Positions 10,088 through 22,000 of a stretch of DNA of 64,000 nucleotides are shown here, piece after piece (position 1 is the stretch's first letter; each line of letters starts with the position of its first letter). Source of the stretch: Hirsutella rhossiliensis (lineage: Eukaryota > Ascomycota > Sordariomycetes > Hypocreales > Ophiocordycipitaceae); the NCBI RefSeq assembly GCF_020360975.1, contig NW_025408672.1, forward strand, positions 434,001 through 498,000, in the 5' to 3' direction. The translations under genes and the position numbers were made by a program. The notes under the pieces were generated by a model. The model made no database searches. It saw nothing but the letters and a program-made list of their open reading frames with translations, and was not told where the DNA came from.

Positions 10088-12904
10088 AAAGCCTTAGATA
10101 TAGTAAATCTTTAGATTCTAAGATAAGGGCGGCCCTAAGGGTAAACGCAATATATAAGACTTCTTTTAATACCTTATATATACGTTTAGTATTATATAAG
10201 AGTAAGAGAAGGTATAGGATAAGCTATAGACCCTTAGGTAAAGGGATAAGTAAACCTTTAGTAAATTCCTCCTTAACTTTAAGGAAACGCTCTTATAAGT
10301 AGCGGGAACTATAATATAAAAAGATAGCGCTAAGTTTATATAGCTATAGAATTTAATTACGCTAGCCTTATAAGAGCTACTTATCCTTATAATTATACCT
10401 ACTAACTATAGTAAGTATATAAGCTAGTTAATAAAGGTAGTATAAGGCTATAAGTAAATTCTATATTTTTAAAAGCTATATAAGCGTATGCTATATAATA
10501 GTAAAAGGATTACTACCCCTTTATAAAAGGAATAGCTAACTATTAATACTAATTAAGATACCTTAATATTAGCTATTTATATAGACTAAGCTAAACGCGG
10601 TAAAAAGCTATCTTTAAATATTCCTTATACTATCTTATACTTTAAGTAGTAGGCGAAGTAAGTAATAAGTAAGGAAATTAAGGGGAAAAAAGCTAACGGC
10701 CGCTACCTATATTATAGCGCGTCTATAAACTTTATATTAAAGTACCCCTTCCTTTTAGCTAAGCGGCCTATAGCTATTTTAGTAGCGAAGATAAAACCGC
10801 TCCTTACCTTAAATAGTAAAGAGGACTTAGCGCCCTTATACTTAAAGGAAAAAAAGTTACTTTAAAGTAAAGATAGGCTTTAAAGCCTTAATTACTAGTA
10901 CTAGTAAAAGGGAAGGAGGAATTATCCGCTTATATAAAAAAAGAGACTACTTTAATATAAGTTATAATTAATAACTCCTTACTTATTACCGCCCTTATAG
11001 ATAAGGGCTACTAGTATTACGCTATAGTTAATAAGGCGCTTATATAAGAGATATAAGTACTAGTAAAAAAGATCGCTTTAAGGTAGGTAAAGGGCGCTTT
11101 AAGCGTAATAGAAAGCGCGGTAATTAAGGGTATTATATAGCTAGCTATAAAGGTCGATAGTTATTATAAGCTTATTATAGCTTATATAATCCCTTAACTA
11201 GAGTTTCTTTTAATCCTTAGGAAACCTTAGTTATTATATATAAAGTTATACTTAGTTTTTATTTAAAAGAAGCTATAGTTTAGGCCTATATAATAGTAGG
11301 TCTACTATAATAATAGATTTATAAGTATAGGACTAAGTATATAAGCTTTATACTTAGCCTAAGAAGTCCTTACCTTTATCTTTATAGGAACTATATAATA
11401 AGTAAAGTAAGAGGAAGGCTAAGTAGCGGCTAATATAGCGGTCTATATAGTTAGCTTAGCGGATATTAATAAAGCCCTTTAAATAAAGAAGCTAAAGTTA
11501 GCTACTAAGCTAAGGGTAAACTATAAGATCGTACTTTATACTAATAAGAAAGGGTAAGAACTACCTATACTATTTAGACCGCTATATAGTATATTATATA
11601 TAGAGCTATTAGTACTAAAGACGATACTAAGAGGCCTCTTAAATAAGGGTTTTATTTAAGTAAGTAGCTTTAAAGTAAGAGCGCTAGTCCTATTTATATA
11701 TAAACTAAGGGGTAGGATATAGTTTTATTATAACTATAAGGCCTTAAATATAATTATATAGCTAGACCCTTACCTCTTACCCTTAATCTTAAATATACTT
11801 TATAACTTCTTAAATATAAAGTAGTTTATAAAGCTAGATATAAAGTAAGCGTTTTATAAGGTATAGATCTTAAAAGGTAATAAGTAAAAGATAGCGTTCT
11901 ATATATACTATAGCTTATTTAAGTAGCTAATAACGCCCTTTAGCTTATTAAAAGCGCTTATTACCTTTTAGTATTATATTAATAATATACTTTAAGACTT
12001 TCTTAATAAGGTCGCTTTTATATATATAAATAATATCCTTATCTATATAAGCGGCTCTTATAAGGATTATATATAGAAAGTATAAAGGGTCTTAGAACGC
12101 CTTTAACTTTATAAGCTCTACCTTAACTTAAATAAGTACGAATTTAAAGTTAAAAGGGTTAAGTACCTAAGGTTTATTATTTATATAAGTATAAGTATAT
12201 AAGTAGATCTTATAAAGATCTAAGCGATCTAAGGCTAAGTAGCCCTAGCTATATAAATAAGTATATAGAGCTTACTTAGGTTCGTAAACTATTATAAAAT
12301 ATTTATTAAGGGCTTCTCTTATATAATAATACTCTTAAATAAGATTACTAAGAAAAGGACCGCTTCTTATTAAGGGCCTATATAAGAAGGAGCGTTCTAT
12401 ACGCTTAAGGACCTCTTTTTATAAGCCTTAGTATTACTTTAGTAAGACTTTAACTAGTTTATATTAGTTAAAGTAAACTATAGTAGCTAAGTACTTAGAG
12501 GGATACTCTTTTAAGAGGTAAATAAGTAAAAGTAACTAATAGCGTTCTACTTATATAAGCTAACCTTAATAAAGAGGAATTATACTATTTTTAATAAGGA
12601 AATATTAGTAATTATTACCTACCTTAAGTAGTAATAAGTAAAGCTCTAAAGCTATAAGAGCTTTAAAGTTCTTATAGACTATAAGAACCTTAAGTACTTT
12701 ATAACCTACTAGTACCTCTTAAAGTAGTAGGCCTACTAAGTAAAGTACCTCTTATACTTTAACTTTATAATTAAGTACCGGCTAAGGTAGGACTCTATAA
12801 TACTAAATACGCTTTCCTAGTAAGATTAAGACTAGCTAACTATAACGACTAGTATTATTCCTAAGGGATAACCTATTAAGGGGTTTATATTAATAGATAT
12901 AATA

Positions 12905-13322
12905 GGGTATGGTCTAAGTAATAATAAGTATATTATATTAGTAATAAGTTAAAGGTTATAGACTATAGACTATAACTAGGTAATTAAGTAATTAGAATTA
13001 AAGATAAGATTATAGTAGAGATTATAATAATTATATTAAAAGCTATCGAGCTATTTATTTAAAAGAGTATTCCGTTCCTTCCTTATATATCTCGAGAGCT
13101 TCCCTAGGTCGCTAGGAGCACTAGGTAATCCCGTCGCCTAAGAGCGCTAGAGCGCTAAAGCGATCCTACGATCCTAGCTATAGAGCGTTAAAGCGCTTAA
13201 GTAACCTATTACTCTAAACTTAATTAGCCCGTCGGTCCGTTTAATATTCCTTGCTCCCTACGTTATATATCCTCGTAATATATACTAGTTCCCCGCGGTT
13301 TACTAGACGGTGGTCGTAATAC
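12905..13322 (+). repeat. Dispersed repeat X, copy 1 (~415 bp)
   Basis: This interrupts G2 between RNase H and integrase: G2 homology to G1 resumes at GGGAGCGGATATT (about 13327). The same sequence occurs in reverse at 24478-24895 inside copia C3. The centre is GC-richer and carries many AGCGCT/GAGCGCTAGAGCG-type short palindromes. Its class is unknown. The left border is uncertain by some tens of bases. Confidence 0.55.
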
Positions 13323-13489
13323 TAATGGGAGCGGATATTAAAGCGCGAGACCTATAGCTTATCTTATAAGAAGCGTTATAGACCTATATAAGAGCTTCCT
13401 TAACGGAGGAAGGCGTAGGGCTAATAGATAAGCGCCTCCTTATACCCCCGCCTTAGTCTAGGAAGGAGGGCGCGTATAGTAAGGGTATT

Positions 13490-14211
13490 TTAAAATAAAG
13501 CCCTTTAATACTATAAGAATATACTATTATATTCCTATTTTACTATTATAAATAAATAATAGGTATAGGGAGGCTCTATAAAATAAGCTAGTAAAAAGAA
13601 GCTTTATAATATAGTTTAAGGGAATAACCCTTAAAGATTAAGACCTCTATTAAATATCTATACCTTCCTTTAGGAAAAGCAAGTTAAGATAAGCTTATCT
13701 TAATAAATAAAAATATATATAAAATATATAAGTTAATTATAAGTAGAATAAATACCTATTACCTATTTTCGCTTAGTAGTTTTAAAGATATCTATAATAT
13801 AAGAATAGGTAGGGCATAGAATATTCTAGTTAAATCTACTACTTATACTAAAATCTATAGTCTTACGTTAACTATTATATTATAATTAGACTACCTACTA
13901 AGTTAAGAAGATATACTATAGATAGAGCTTTTTATATACTATAGATTATACTAGAAAGCTAACTAATTAGTCTTTTAGTAGGTAAGTAATAGTTTATAAA
14001 AGCTAAAGGATTTCCTTAGGAGTAATAAATAGAATAAGTAAGTTTATAAGTATCTTTTATAATACTATTTTTTTAATATATTATTTAGCCCCTTATATAC
14101 TTATTATAAATTCCGGACGAAATCCTACCCTATACTCCTTCGACCTATCCTTCTACCTACGTTATTAATTACCTAATCCTATGCTTATTACTTATACCTT
14201 TTATTAAATAC
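13490..14211 (+). repeat. Dispersed repeat Y (~720 bp insertion in G2)
   Basis: G1 homology is lost after the stretch ending GGAGGGCGCG and resumes at 14212. The last ~180 bp match 2197-2380. The insert is very AT-rich and has no readable protein. The left boundary is approximate. Confidence 0.5.
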
Positions 14212-15869
14212 CTATAAGATAGGATATTATTTCTTAACTATACCTATAAGAGTATATACTACGCCGTTAAGTTTATTATATAATACTTAGATCTAAAGCT
14301 AAAGCTAAAGGTATAGGTAGCTAATTATTATATTAACTTATAGGGGTACTAATATTAATAGGGGAGACTATAGGTACTAAGTATACTATATATTTTAAAA
14401 GTTAAGGAGAATAATAGACTACTAAAGCTAGATAAGTATAATAAGCTTTAAAGGAAGCTAGTCTAGCTTATATATAACTTTAATATTATAAGCTACCTAG
14501 GCTAGTAAGGTATAATAGTAAGCCTTATAAGGGACTTTTACTAGCTCCTTATATAATACTACGTTTACTACTTCCTTTATAACTATAATATTTATAGCTA
14601 TATTAAGATTTAAAGAGTATAGCTTAAGTAGCTACTTAAGTAGCTTTTAGTACCTAATTAGCTTTATATATATATATAGATAGACTTTATAATAGACTTC
14701 CTACTTATAAAAGGTAGTAACTACTATATATAAGTAATTAAGGACCGACTTAGTAAGTCTATAATATTAAAGCTAATACTATTTATAGATATAGAGTCTT
14801 ATATAAAGCGCTTTTTATAGTATTAAACTTGGTCGCTTAGCTAGCTAGCTTTTATTATAAGCGATAAGGGATTAGATTAAACTAGCTGCTTTTAATAGTA
14901 CTTATACTAGCTACTTTAAATTCTATAGCTACTTAATATAGTATATTACTTATAGATAAATAAAGGGCCTAAAAGGGTTAACTAAGAGGTATAATCTTTC
15001 TTATAAGATATTATAGCTTAGATATAAGTAAACTAAAACTAGTAGCTATTTATAGCTTAACTTATATTAAATAATAAAATATATACCTTTATTAAGATAG
15101 CCCTTTTCTTTATAATATATAGCTTTAAACTACCCTTATTAGTTCCCTTTACTATAAATATAGTAGTAAAGTAGTATAGTAATTTATTATTAAAGGGCCG
15201 CGCTTTTATATTTATATAAAAGCTATAAGAAACTATAGATTATTACTAATTTATAATAGCCGCTATTATATAAGATTAAGAGCGGTATACTAATAAGACT
15301 AAGGCTCTAGTAAATAGGTTTATAGTAAGAAATAAAGTATAGCTAGACCTTTATAATTATAAGTTAGTATAGCTAAAGAAAAAGCCTAACTAGCTATATA
15401 TAAAGTTTATAGTATAAAGAGTTATAAGCCTATAAGTTATAAAGCTTAATAGTCTTTTAATAAGGGTTTATAATAAGATTAATATAGACCTTTTTTATAG
15501 AGCCTCCTTTAACTTGTTACCTAAATAAAAAGTAGTAGACGCTTAACCGCTTATAATTAAAGTAAAAAGAGAAAATAAGTTTAAGGTTAAAGAGATATAA
15601 GCCGCGTATTAAAAAAGAGTTAGTAAAGGGAAACGCTAAAAGGTCCTTATTAAGTAGTATAAGTATCTTAACCTTATATAAGAACCTATATATAAGTTTA
15701 TAGGAGCTATAGCCCTTAATAAGTTTAAGGCCTTATTTAAGATAATAGATAAGAATAATAAACTAATAGACTACTAATAGTAGCTTAAGCTAAGACTATA
15801 AAGTAAGTAAAGTAAAGTAAGTAGTTATAATAATATAAGTATAATAATATAAGCGGAGATAAAAATAGC

Positions 15870-17300
15870 CTTTATTTTAAAGTAAAGCCCTTAAACTACT
15901 TAGACCTACTCTTTATCCTTACCTTTATTATTATTATTATCCTTATCCTTATTATCTTCCTTTACCTTATTAGTAGTAACGGCGCTTTCTAAGGCGTATA
16001 GGCGGCCCTCTAGGCCTATAAGCTAGTTAGTAGTAGCGGCGGCTCTAAGGGCTCTAAGGGTAGGGGGGCCTAGCTAGTAGTAGTAGTAGTAGCGGCGGCG
16101 GGTATAGCTAAAGGGACCGCTAATAAGGCGATAGAGGTAATATCCTTAGTACTAAGGGAGTTAGTAGCGGAAGTAAAAGAGCTAAAGAAGAGGAACTAAC
16201 TTTAGGATAAGGCCTTAGCGCTTAAGGGCGCGGAGATTATAGTAGGTAGTAGCGGCGGCGGTAAGGCGCTTCTTAGTAGCCCCTTATACCTACCTATACG
16301 CGCTAGACTTTTAAGCTAATACTATAGTAAGTAAGATAAGAGGCGCCGCTTTATAAGTATAGCTAGTATATATATACTAATAATAAGTACTACTATAGTA
16401 GCGCTTAACTTAGTCTATATAAAAGAGCTCTTATAATATATACTATATATAAGGGGCCGCGTAAGCGGCTTTAGCTTATATTTAGCGCTTATACTTTAAG
16501 AAGTTAGCGGAAAATAGCTACTATGCTCGCTAAGTAGCGGACTTATAAGGGTAGTAAAAGTAAAAGTAAGGGTAAAGGGGCTAAGCGTTATAAGTAGCGG
16601 CGGAGATAGTATTATTACCTATAAGGGTAATATAAGGGTAGCTAGCGTAGTAGAGGTAGAGGAGGTAATAATAGGCGCGGTCGTAGGGGCGTAGGTAGGA
16701 GTAGTAGTAGTAGTAGAGTTATTATCGGCCGCGCTTAGTATAGCGTTAATAAATAAGTTTATATACTCTAAGAAAGATAAAAAGGGTAAAGGAAAGGTAG
16801 ATATATCTACTATAAAAGTTAGTATAATAGACCGCGGCCTTTTACTTTATAAGATAAGGGACTTATTAGTTAAAGTTATTATTACTACTATTACTATTAT
16901 TATTACTATAGCTATTCTTATAAGCACTTATTAATAAGGTAGCTTATATAGCTAAGAATAAACTAATACCTTAAGTAAAGTAGAACTTACTTATTATTAC
17001 TATTATTAAAGTTAAAGAAGGAAGAGAAAAAAAAAGAAAAAAGAGGGATGCCCTTTTATATACCCCTTAGTAAAGGAAGGCTACCTAAGGCTAAGGGGAT
17101 AGGTAACCTAAGGCTTATATAGGTCTAGGCTAGCTGCCGGCCGCTTAAGGACGTATATAATAAGCCGCGCCCTTATTTATATAGCTCGCCGGCTAATAAG
17201 TATAAAGCTAGGTACTAGCTACCTAAGTTAATAAGTATAAGGATAATAGGGCTAGTAGGGCTAGTATAATTAATAAAAAAGGGTAAAGTAAAGCTAGTAG
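15870..17300 (-). pseudogene. Second copy of the antisense gene-like unit, in chromovirus G2
   Basis: The reverse strand has the same layout as 3449-4620: a TATATAAA-type box (complement of about 17053-17062), a pyrimidine tract, a GTAAGT donor after a short leader, and a second donor degraded to ATAAGT ahead of a conserved CCGCTAAC branch site (about 16505-16560). The conserved reading frames include KKRLTAAATTYYNLRALKR and, at the 3' end (about 15940-16020), LIGLEGRLYAL followed by a Lys/Asp/Asn-rich tail. RIP damage is heavier than in G1. Conservation of the frame and splice signals between two copies is the main support that it once was a gene. Confidence 0.4.
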
Positions 17301-17376
17301 TATAAAAAGCTTAAGGCTTAATTATATAAAAGCTATTAATAAGGTAGCGCCGCGCTATATTAAAGGGAGGGTATTA

Positions 17377-17590
17377 TATAAGAGTTATTAACTATTATAA
17401 GTTATAAGCTTAAGCTATAGCCTAAGCTATATAGTTATATATAAAGGGCTAGACCCTATATATATATATATAAGCTAGCTATATATAAAAAAGCTTAGTA
17501 AAGCTTATTAATATTATTTTATAAACGGTACCTATATATATACTTTAACTTACTTTATAATATATATATACTTTTACTAACTTTATAATA
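17377..17590 (+). repeat. LTR shared by tandem chromoviruses G2 and G3, with a 28-bp duplication
   Basis: It starts TATAAGAGTT after a purine-rich tract and ends CTTTATAATA. At 214 bp it is 28 bp longer than the other family LTRs, because its last 28 bp (17563-17590) repeat 17535-17562. Gag-start sequence identical in layout to 2590-2964 follows directly, so this LTR ends G2 and starts G3. Confidence 0.65.
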
Positions 17591-18271
17591 GTATAAGCTA
17601 TTAACTAATAGATTTAATAGATATCTCTTTAAAGAAAGTACTACTTTTTTAAAGGAGTACCTTACTACCCCTTAAGTAAATAAGAAGTATTATAGCTATC
17701 TTAAAAGTAATTAAAGGTATTATAGCTAGTAAGAAGAATACGGTTCTTATTATATTAAGGTAGCTATTTATAAGACTAGCGTTAACCCTTATAACCTTTC
17801 TAACGCTAGTTATAATAGTAGTACTATTAATATAAAAGCTACTTCCTTAGCTAACTTAAGATAGTAAGCTTAAGTCCTTTTACTTTTTCTTTAGCTAGCT
17901 ATAAATAAAGTTTATAATAAATAAGAAATAAGGCCTAAATAGCTACTATAATATAGTATAGTATTTACTTTTTTATATACTATTAAAGCCTTAGATATAG
18001 TATATCTTTAGATTTTAAGATAAGGGCGGCCTTAGTAGTAAACGCGACCTATAGGACTTCTTTTAATACCTTATATATATATTTAGTAATATATAAGAAT
18101 AGGAAAAGGTATAGGATAAGTTATAAACCCTTAGGTAAAGAGATAGGTAGACCTTTAATAAATTCCTCTTTAACTTTAAGGAGACGCTTTTATAAGTAGT
18201 AGGAACTATAGTATAAAAAGATAGTATAAAGCCTATATAGTTATAAAACTTAATTACGCTAGCCTTATAAG
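17591..18271 (+). mobile_element. Chromovirus G3, 5' fragment (gag region); continues at 28341-28429
   Basis: The sequence repeats the G2 internal start and gag region (compare 2590-2964, 9221-9259 and 10088-10370). It breaks off where copia C3 begins, and about 90 further bp of the same gag region are found at 28341-28429 on the far side. The rest of G3 is not found in the window. Confidence 0.65.
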
Positions 18272-18583
18272 TCTTATAAAGAGAGATATAAGAAGTATAT
18301 ATAAAATATATAAAGGTAAAATTAAAAGTAAGGGGTTAGATAAGTAAAGTAAAGATATTTAATTCTTATAAAGGTAGTAATTATAATAAGGGAGTAATTA
18401 TTATATTACTTTAATTATCCCTAATTTTTTTATTTAACGCTCTTTTTTATACTTATTTAGTATCTTAATTAATAAAGAAGATCCTACTTAAAAAGGCTAT
18501 TAATATCTTCTTAACTACTAAGCTTTTTACTAGTTTTTCCCTTCTTTTCTAGCTATTACTAATATATCTATCTTATCTCTTAC
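18272..18583 (-). repeat. Left part of the 3' LTR of copia C3 (interrupted by C2)
   Basis: This is about 310 bp of RIP-mutated copia LTR in reverse orientation, starting TCTTATAAAG. It is cut where the C2 5' LTR starts in the opposite direction. The rest of this LTR is missing. Confidence 0.7.
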
Positions 18584-19069
18584 TATTACGAAGTATAGTT
18601 TAATTTTATAGTTCTTAGAGATATCCCTTAGTAAGAAAGACTAAGAATACTAAAAATACTTAGTATAAAAGAAGGAAGAAGGAGCTAAAAAGAGGTATAG
18701 AAAGAAGGGTAAGGGTATAAGGGGAAGTATAAGTAGCGATAGCTTCTTATAAAAGTAGTAAGAGATAAGATAGATATACTAGTAACGGCTAAAATAAAGA
18801 GGAAAGACTAGTAAAAAGCTTAGTAGTTAAAAAGATATTAATAGCTTCTTTAAATAGGATCTTCTTTATTAATTAAAATACTAAATAAGTATAAAAAGGG
18901 GCGTTAGATAAAAGAAAGAAGGATAATTAAAGCAATATAATAATTACTCCCCTACCTTAATTACTACCCTTATAAGAATTAAATAGCTTAGCCCTACCTA
19001 TCTATTTACTTACTTTTACTTTTACCTTTATATATTTTTTATATACTTCTTATATCTCTTTATATAAGA
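18584..19069 (+). repeat. 5' LTR of copia C2
   Basis: This is a RIP-mutated copy of the 476-bp LTR, about ten bases longer through small insertions. It begins TATTACGAAG and ends TATATAAGA. Confidence 0.7.
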
Positions 19070-22000
19070 GTTATAAGCCTAGGAGGAATAGTATTCTTAT
19101 ACCTTCTAGCTACTATAAAAGGCACTTTTCTTATATCCTTTTACCCCTCTTACTAGAAAAGCCGATTTTTAACCGACTTTTCTACCCCTTCCTTTATAAC
19201 GATCTTAAAAAATAACTCCTTTACTATCCCTATAGTCTATATAACGATTCTTATAAAGCCCTAAGATTAAGATAAGTAAGTAAAGGAGCTATAGGCTTAT
19301 ATAGATAGAACTATTTATAATTTAGTCTTCTTTAATAAGTAGGACCCTCTTAAGCCCCCTCTTTAAATTAGGGCAACGGATTTTATAAAGGGAGCTTCCC
19401 TTTTCTCTAAGCTAACCTCTATATAATAAAGAGCTTTTTTTACTACCTTAGGTAACTATAAGAGTTACCGTAAGGAGTACCTCTATAAGACGAAGCTACT
19501 AACTATTATATATATAGCTATAACGGAATCTATTAGTACTATAAAGCTAGTCTCTCTTTAAGAGGAAGAGACTCTTAGGTAGTAGCTTTTAAAGCTCGAG
19601 ACCTTAATAGCTCCCTCGAGGGGCTATATAACTAACTATATTAAGAAGACCTATATAGTATACTTAGGAGCCTTTTTTACTTAGAACCTATTAGCTTCTT
19701 TATAGCTAGCTAAGTAAAAAGAAATCCTTAAGAAAACTAACTAATACTTCTTAATAGAAGCTCTTTCTAGCTAGTAGCTATAGGATATATCTCTACTAAT
19801 AAAGCTTATTAGTAGCGGTTACTTAACTATCTTTTAAGAAGCTAGCTAGGAATTAAATAAAGAGGCTATTAAAGTATAATAGTAAGTAGTTTTATTTCTT
19901 TATAGCTAGTACTCGACCTAGATAGTTCGACCTATAGCTATTATAGCCCTTATTACTACGGCCCTTACTATAGCTATTATAGCTATTGCCCTTTTAGCTC
20001 TTTCTCCTTTAAAAGTATTAATACTATCTTTAATAGCTACCCTAGCTCCGCTTCTTACTCTAAGCCTAGCACCGGTCCCCTTAGATAGACTAGCTTAACT
20101 AGTCCCTTAATAGACCTTTTAGTTTATTAGTCGAAAAATTAAGGAACTAGTTAAAATCGAACCTCTTTATTAAAATTAGTAATAAAGGGTAAAAAGGGGG
20201 GGGGTTTTAAGTAGACCTTTTAAACTAGGACGAGGATTCCTAAAAGAAATAAATAAGGAGGAATCGACTAACATACTAAGTATATAAAAAGCCTTATTAG
20301 TTAGAAGACTACTAGTAGGTCTTTAAGGAAAACCGACCTAAAGGAATTAACCTTTTAAAGAGGCTATAAGAAATAGTATAATAGTCTCTTAAGGAGGACC
20401 CCTTATTATAAAAGAAGATAGACGAGATTTAAGTTACTAAGAAATAGTAACTAACGCCGCTACCTTTATTTAAGCTATAAATTTAAGGAAAGATCGTTAG
20501 TATAGTAAATCCGGCCTTTATCTTCCTTATAGATTAATAAGGCTAAGACTAACTATTAAAGCCCTCTAGTTATCCCCTATAAAAATTAGCTATCCTTAAC
20601 TATAGTACTTCCCTTAATATCTATAATATACTCTTATAATTCTAGTCCTTTAAAAAGGTATAAAGGGAATACTATATTACTAGGGAATTAAGTATATAGA
20701 TAAAGGGATATAGAAGGGTAAATTTTACGATAAAATTACCTAATAGGTCTATATAAATTCTTCGACGAAAAAGGGTAGCTTTTTACCCTTAATTTTTAAT
20801 AAGCTTAATTTCCTTCTACTTTCTTTAAGAGGAAGGAATCTGTTAAGATATAACGTCTAAACCTACTAAGCTAGTCTAGAAATATTAGACTATTAGGCTT
20901 ATTAAGGAAAAATTCGGATAATTTATTCTTAAATTATAACCTATCTTTAAGAAGGAATCTCTTAAAAAGTTAGCTTTCCTTACTTAAAGAAGGGTAGGAT
21001 CTAAGGACCCTCTTTTAGTAGCTTAAGGAAACGGCCTTCTTTAGTATATATAACTTAGTTACCTAGGCCCCCTAGCTTTATATAAGCTAGGCTAATAATA
21101 AGGCGTACGAATAAGGGGCCTAAAAACCGTTAAATATAAATATAATAGCTAAGGAAAGACTAAGAGACGAATTTCTAAACGAACCCTTTTATAGCTAGAC
21201 TAGCTATATAAGGAAATTTAGGTCGACTAGACTAATATCTCTAAGGATTAAGAAAGCTTTATTAAGGTAATATTTTTTATAAACGCTTTATTAAGGATAG
21301 TTTTCCCTTATTTCTTATAGACCTACTTAAGTAAGTATAACTAGTCTACCTTTTAAGACTTTATTAACTAAATAAAATCCTACTTTAGCTATAAGGTAAA
21401 GAAGATATAGTATAATAGAGACCTATTTATAAAAGATATCTTAAATTAGTATCGAAAAACGAGTATTTTACCTTTTCTATTAGTATTAAATACCTAGGCC
21501 TAAAATAAAGGGGTAGAAAGATTAAGGGGTATAATAATAAAAAGGGCCTATATAATAAGACTTATTATAAAGCTTCCCTATAACCTTTAAAGGGAAGTTA
21601 TTAAGACTACTTATTACTTATAAAACCGGACCCTTAAAGGGACTATATAAGGAATAGACTAGAAATCCCCCCTTAAGCTCTTTATAAAGAAGAGAGCCTT
21701 ACTAGCCTACCTTTATACTTATAGCTATAAGGTATATACTATAACCGCTAATATATAGCTAAAAAGGAAGAAGAAAAGAAAGCTTAATCCTAGAGCCTTT
21801 ATTAGTTACCTTATTAGTTATAATTCTATAAATATCTTTTAGATCTAGATTGCTTTTCTATAAAAGGTTATTTTAACTAAGGATATAAGTTTTAATAAAT
21901 CTAGCTTCTTTTATAAAAAGAAGGATTAATAGCCCCTCTTACTTTTATAACGTTAGCTAATTTAAAAGATCTAAATCGCCCCTTCTTAATAGTCTTAAAA

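Larger units (their letters stand above)
2404..17590 (+). mobile_element. Ty3/gypsy chromovirus G2, heavily RIP-mutated and broken by nested insertions
   Basis: G2 runs left to right: 5' LTR 2404-2589, gag start 2590-2964, then element G1, gag 9221-9259, repeat D, gag-protease-RT-RNase H about 10088-12904, repeat X, 13323-13490, repeat Y, integrase and chromodomain 14212-15850, the antisense gene region 15870-17300, and an LTR at 17377-17590. It can be aligned with G1 by eye at every segment. A gag-like stretch is readable at 10230-10500. The protease region near 10990 reads ALIDKG. RT reads around 11850-12060, with a RIP-altered YIDD. Integrase is recognisable at 14440-14640, where the zinc-binding cysteines have become tyrosines. 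No part is translatable over a useful length. Confidence 0.75.
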
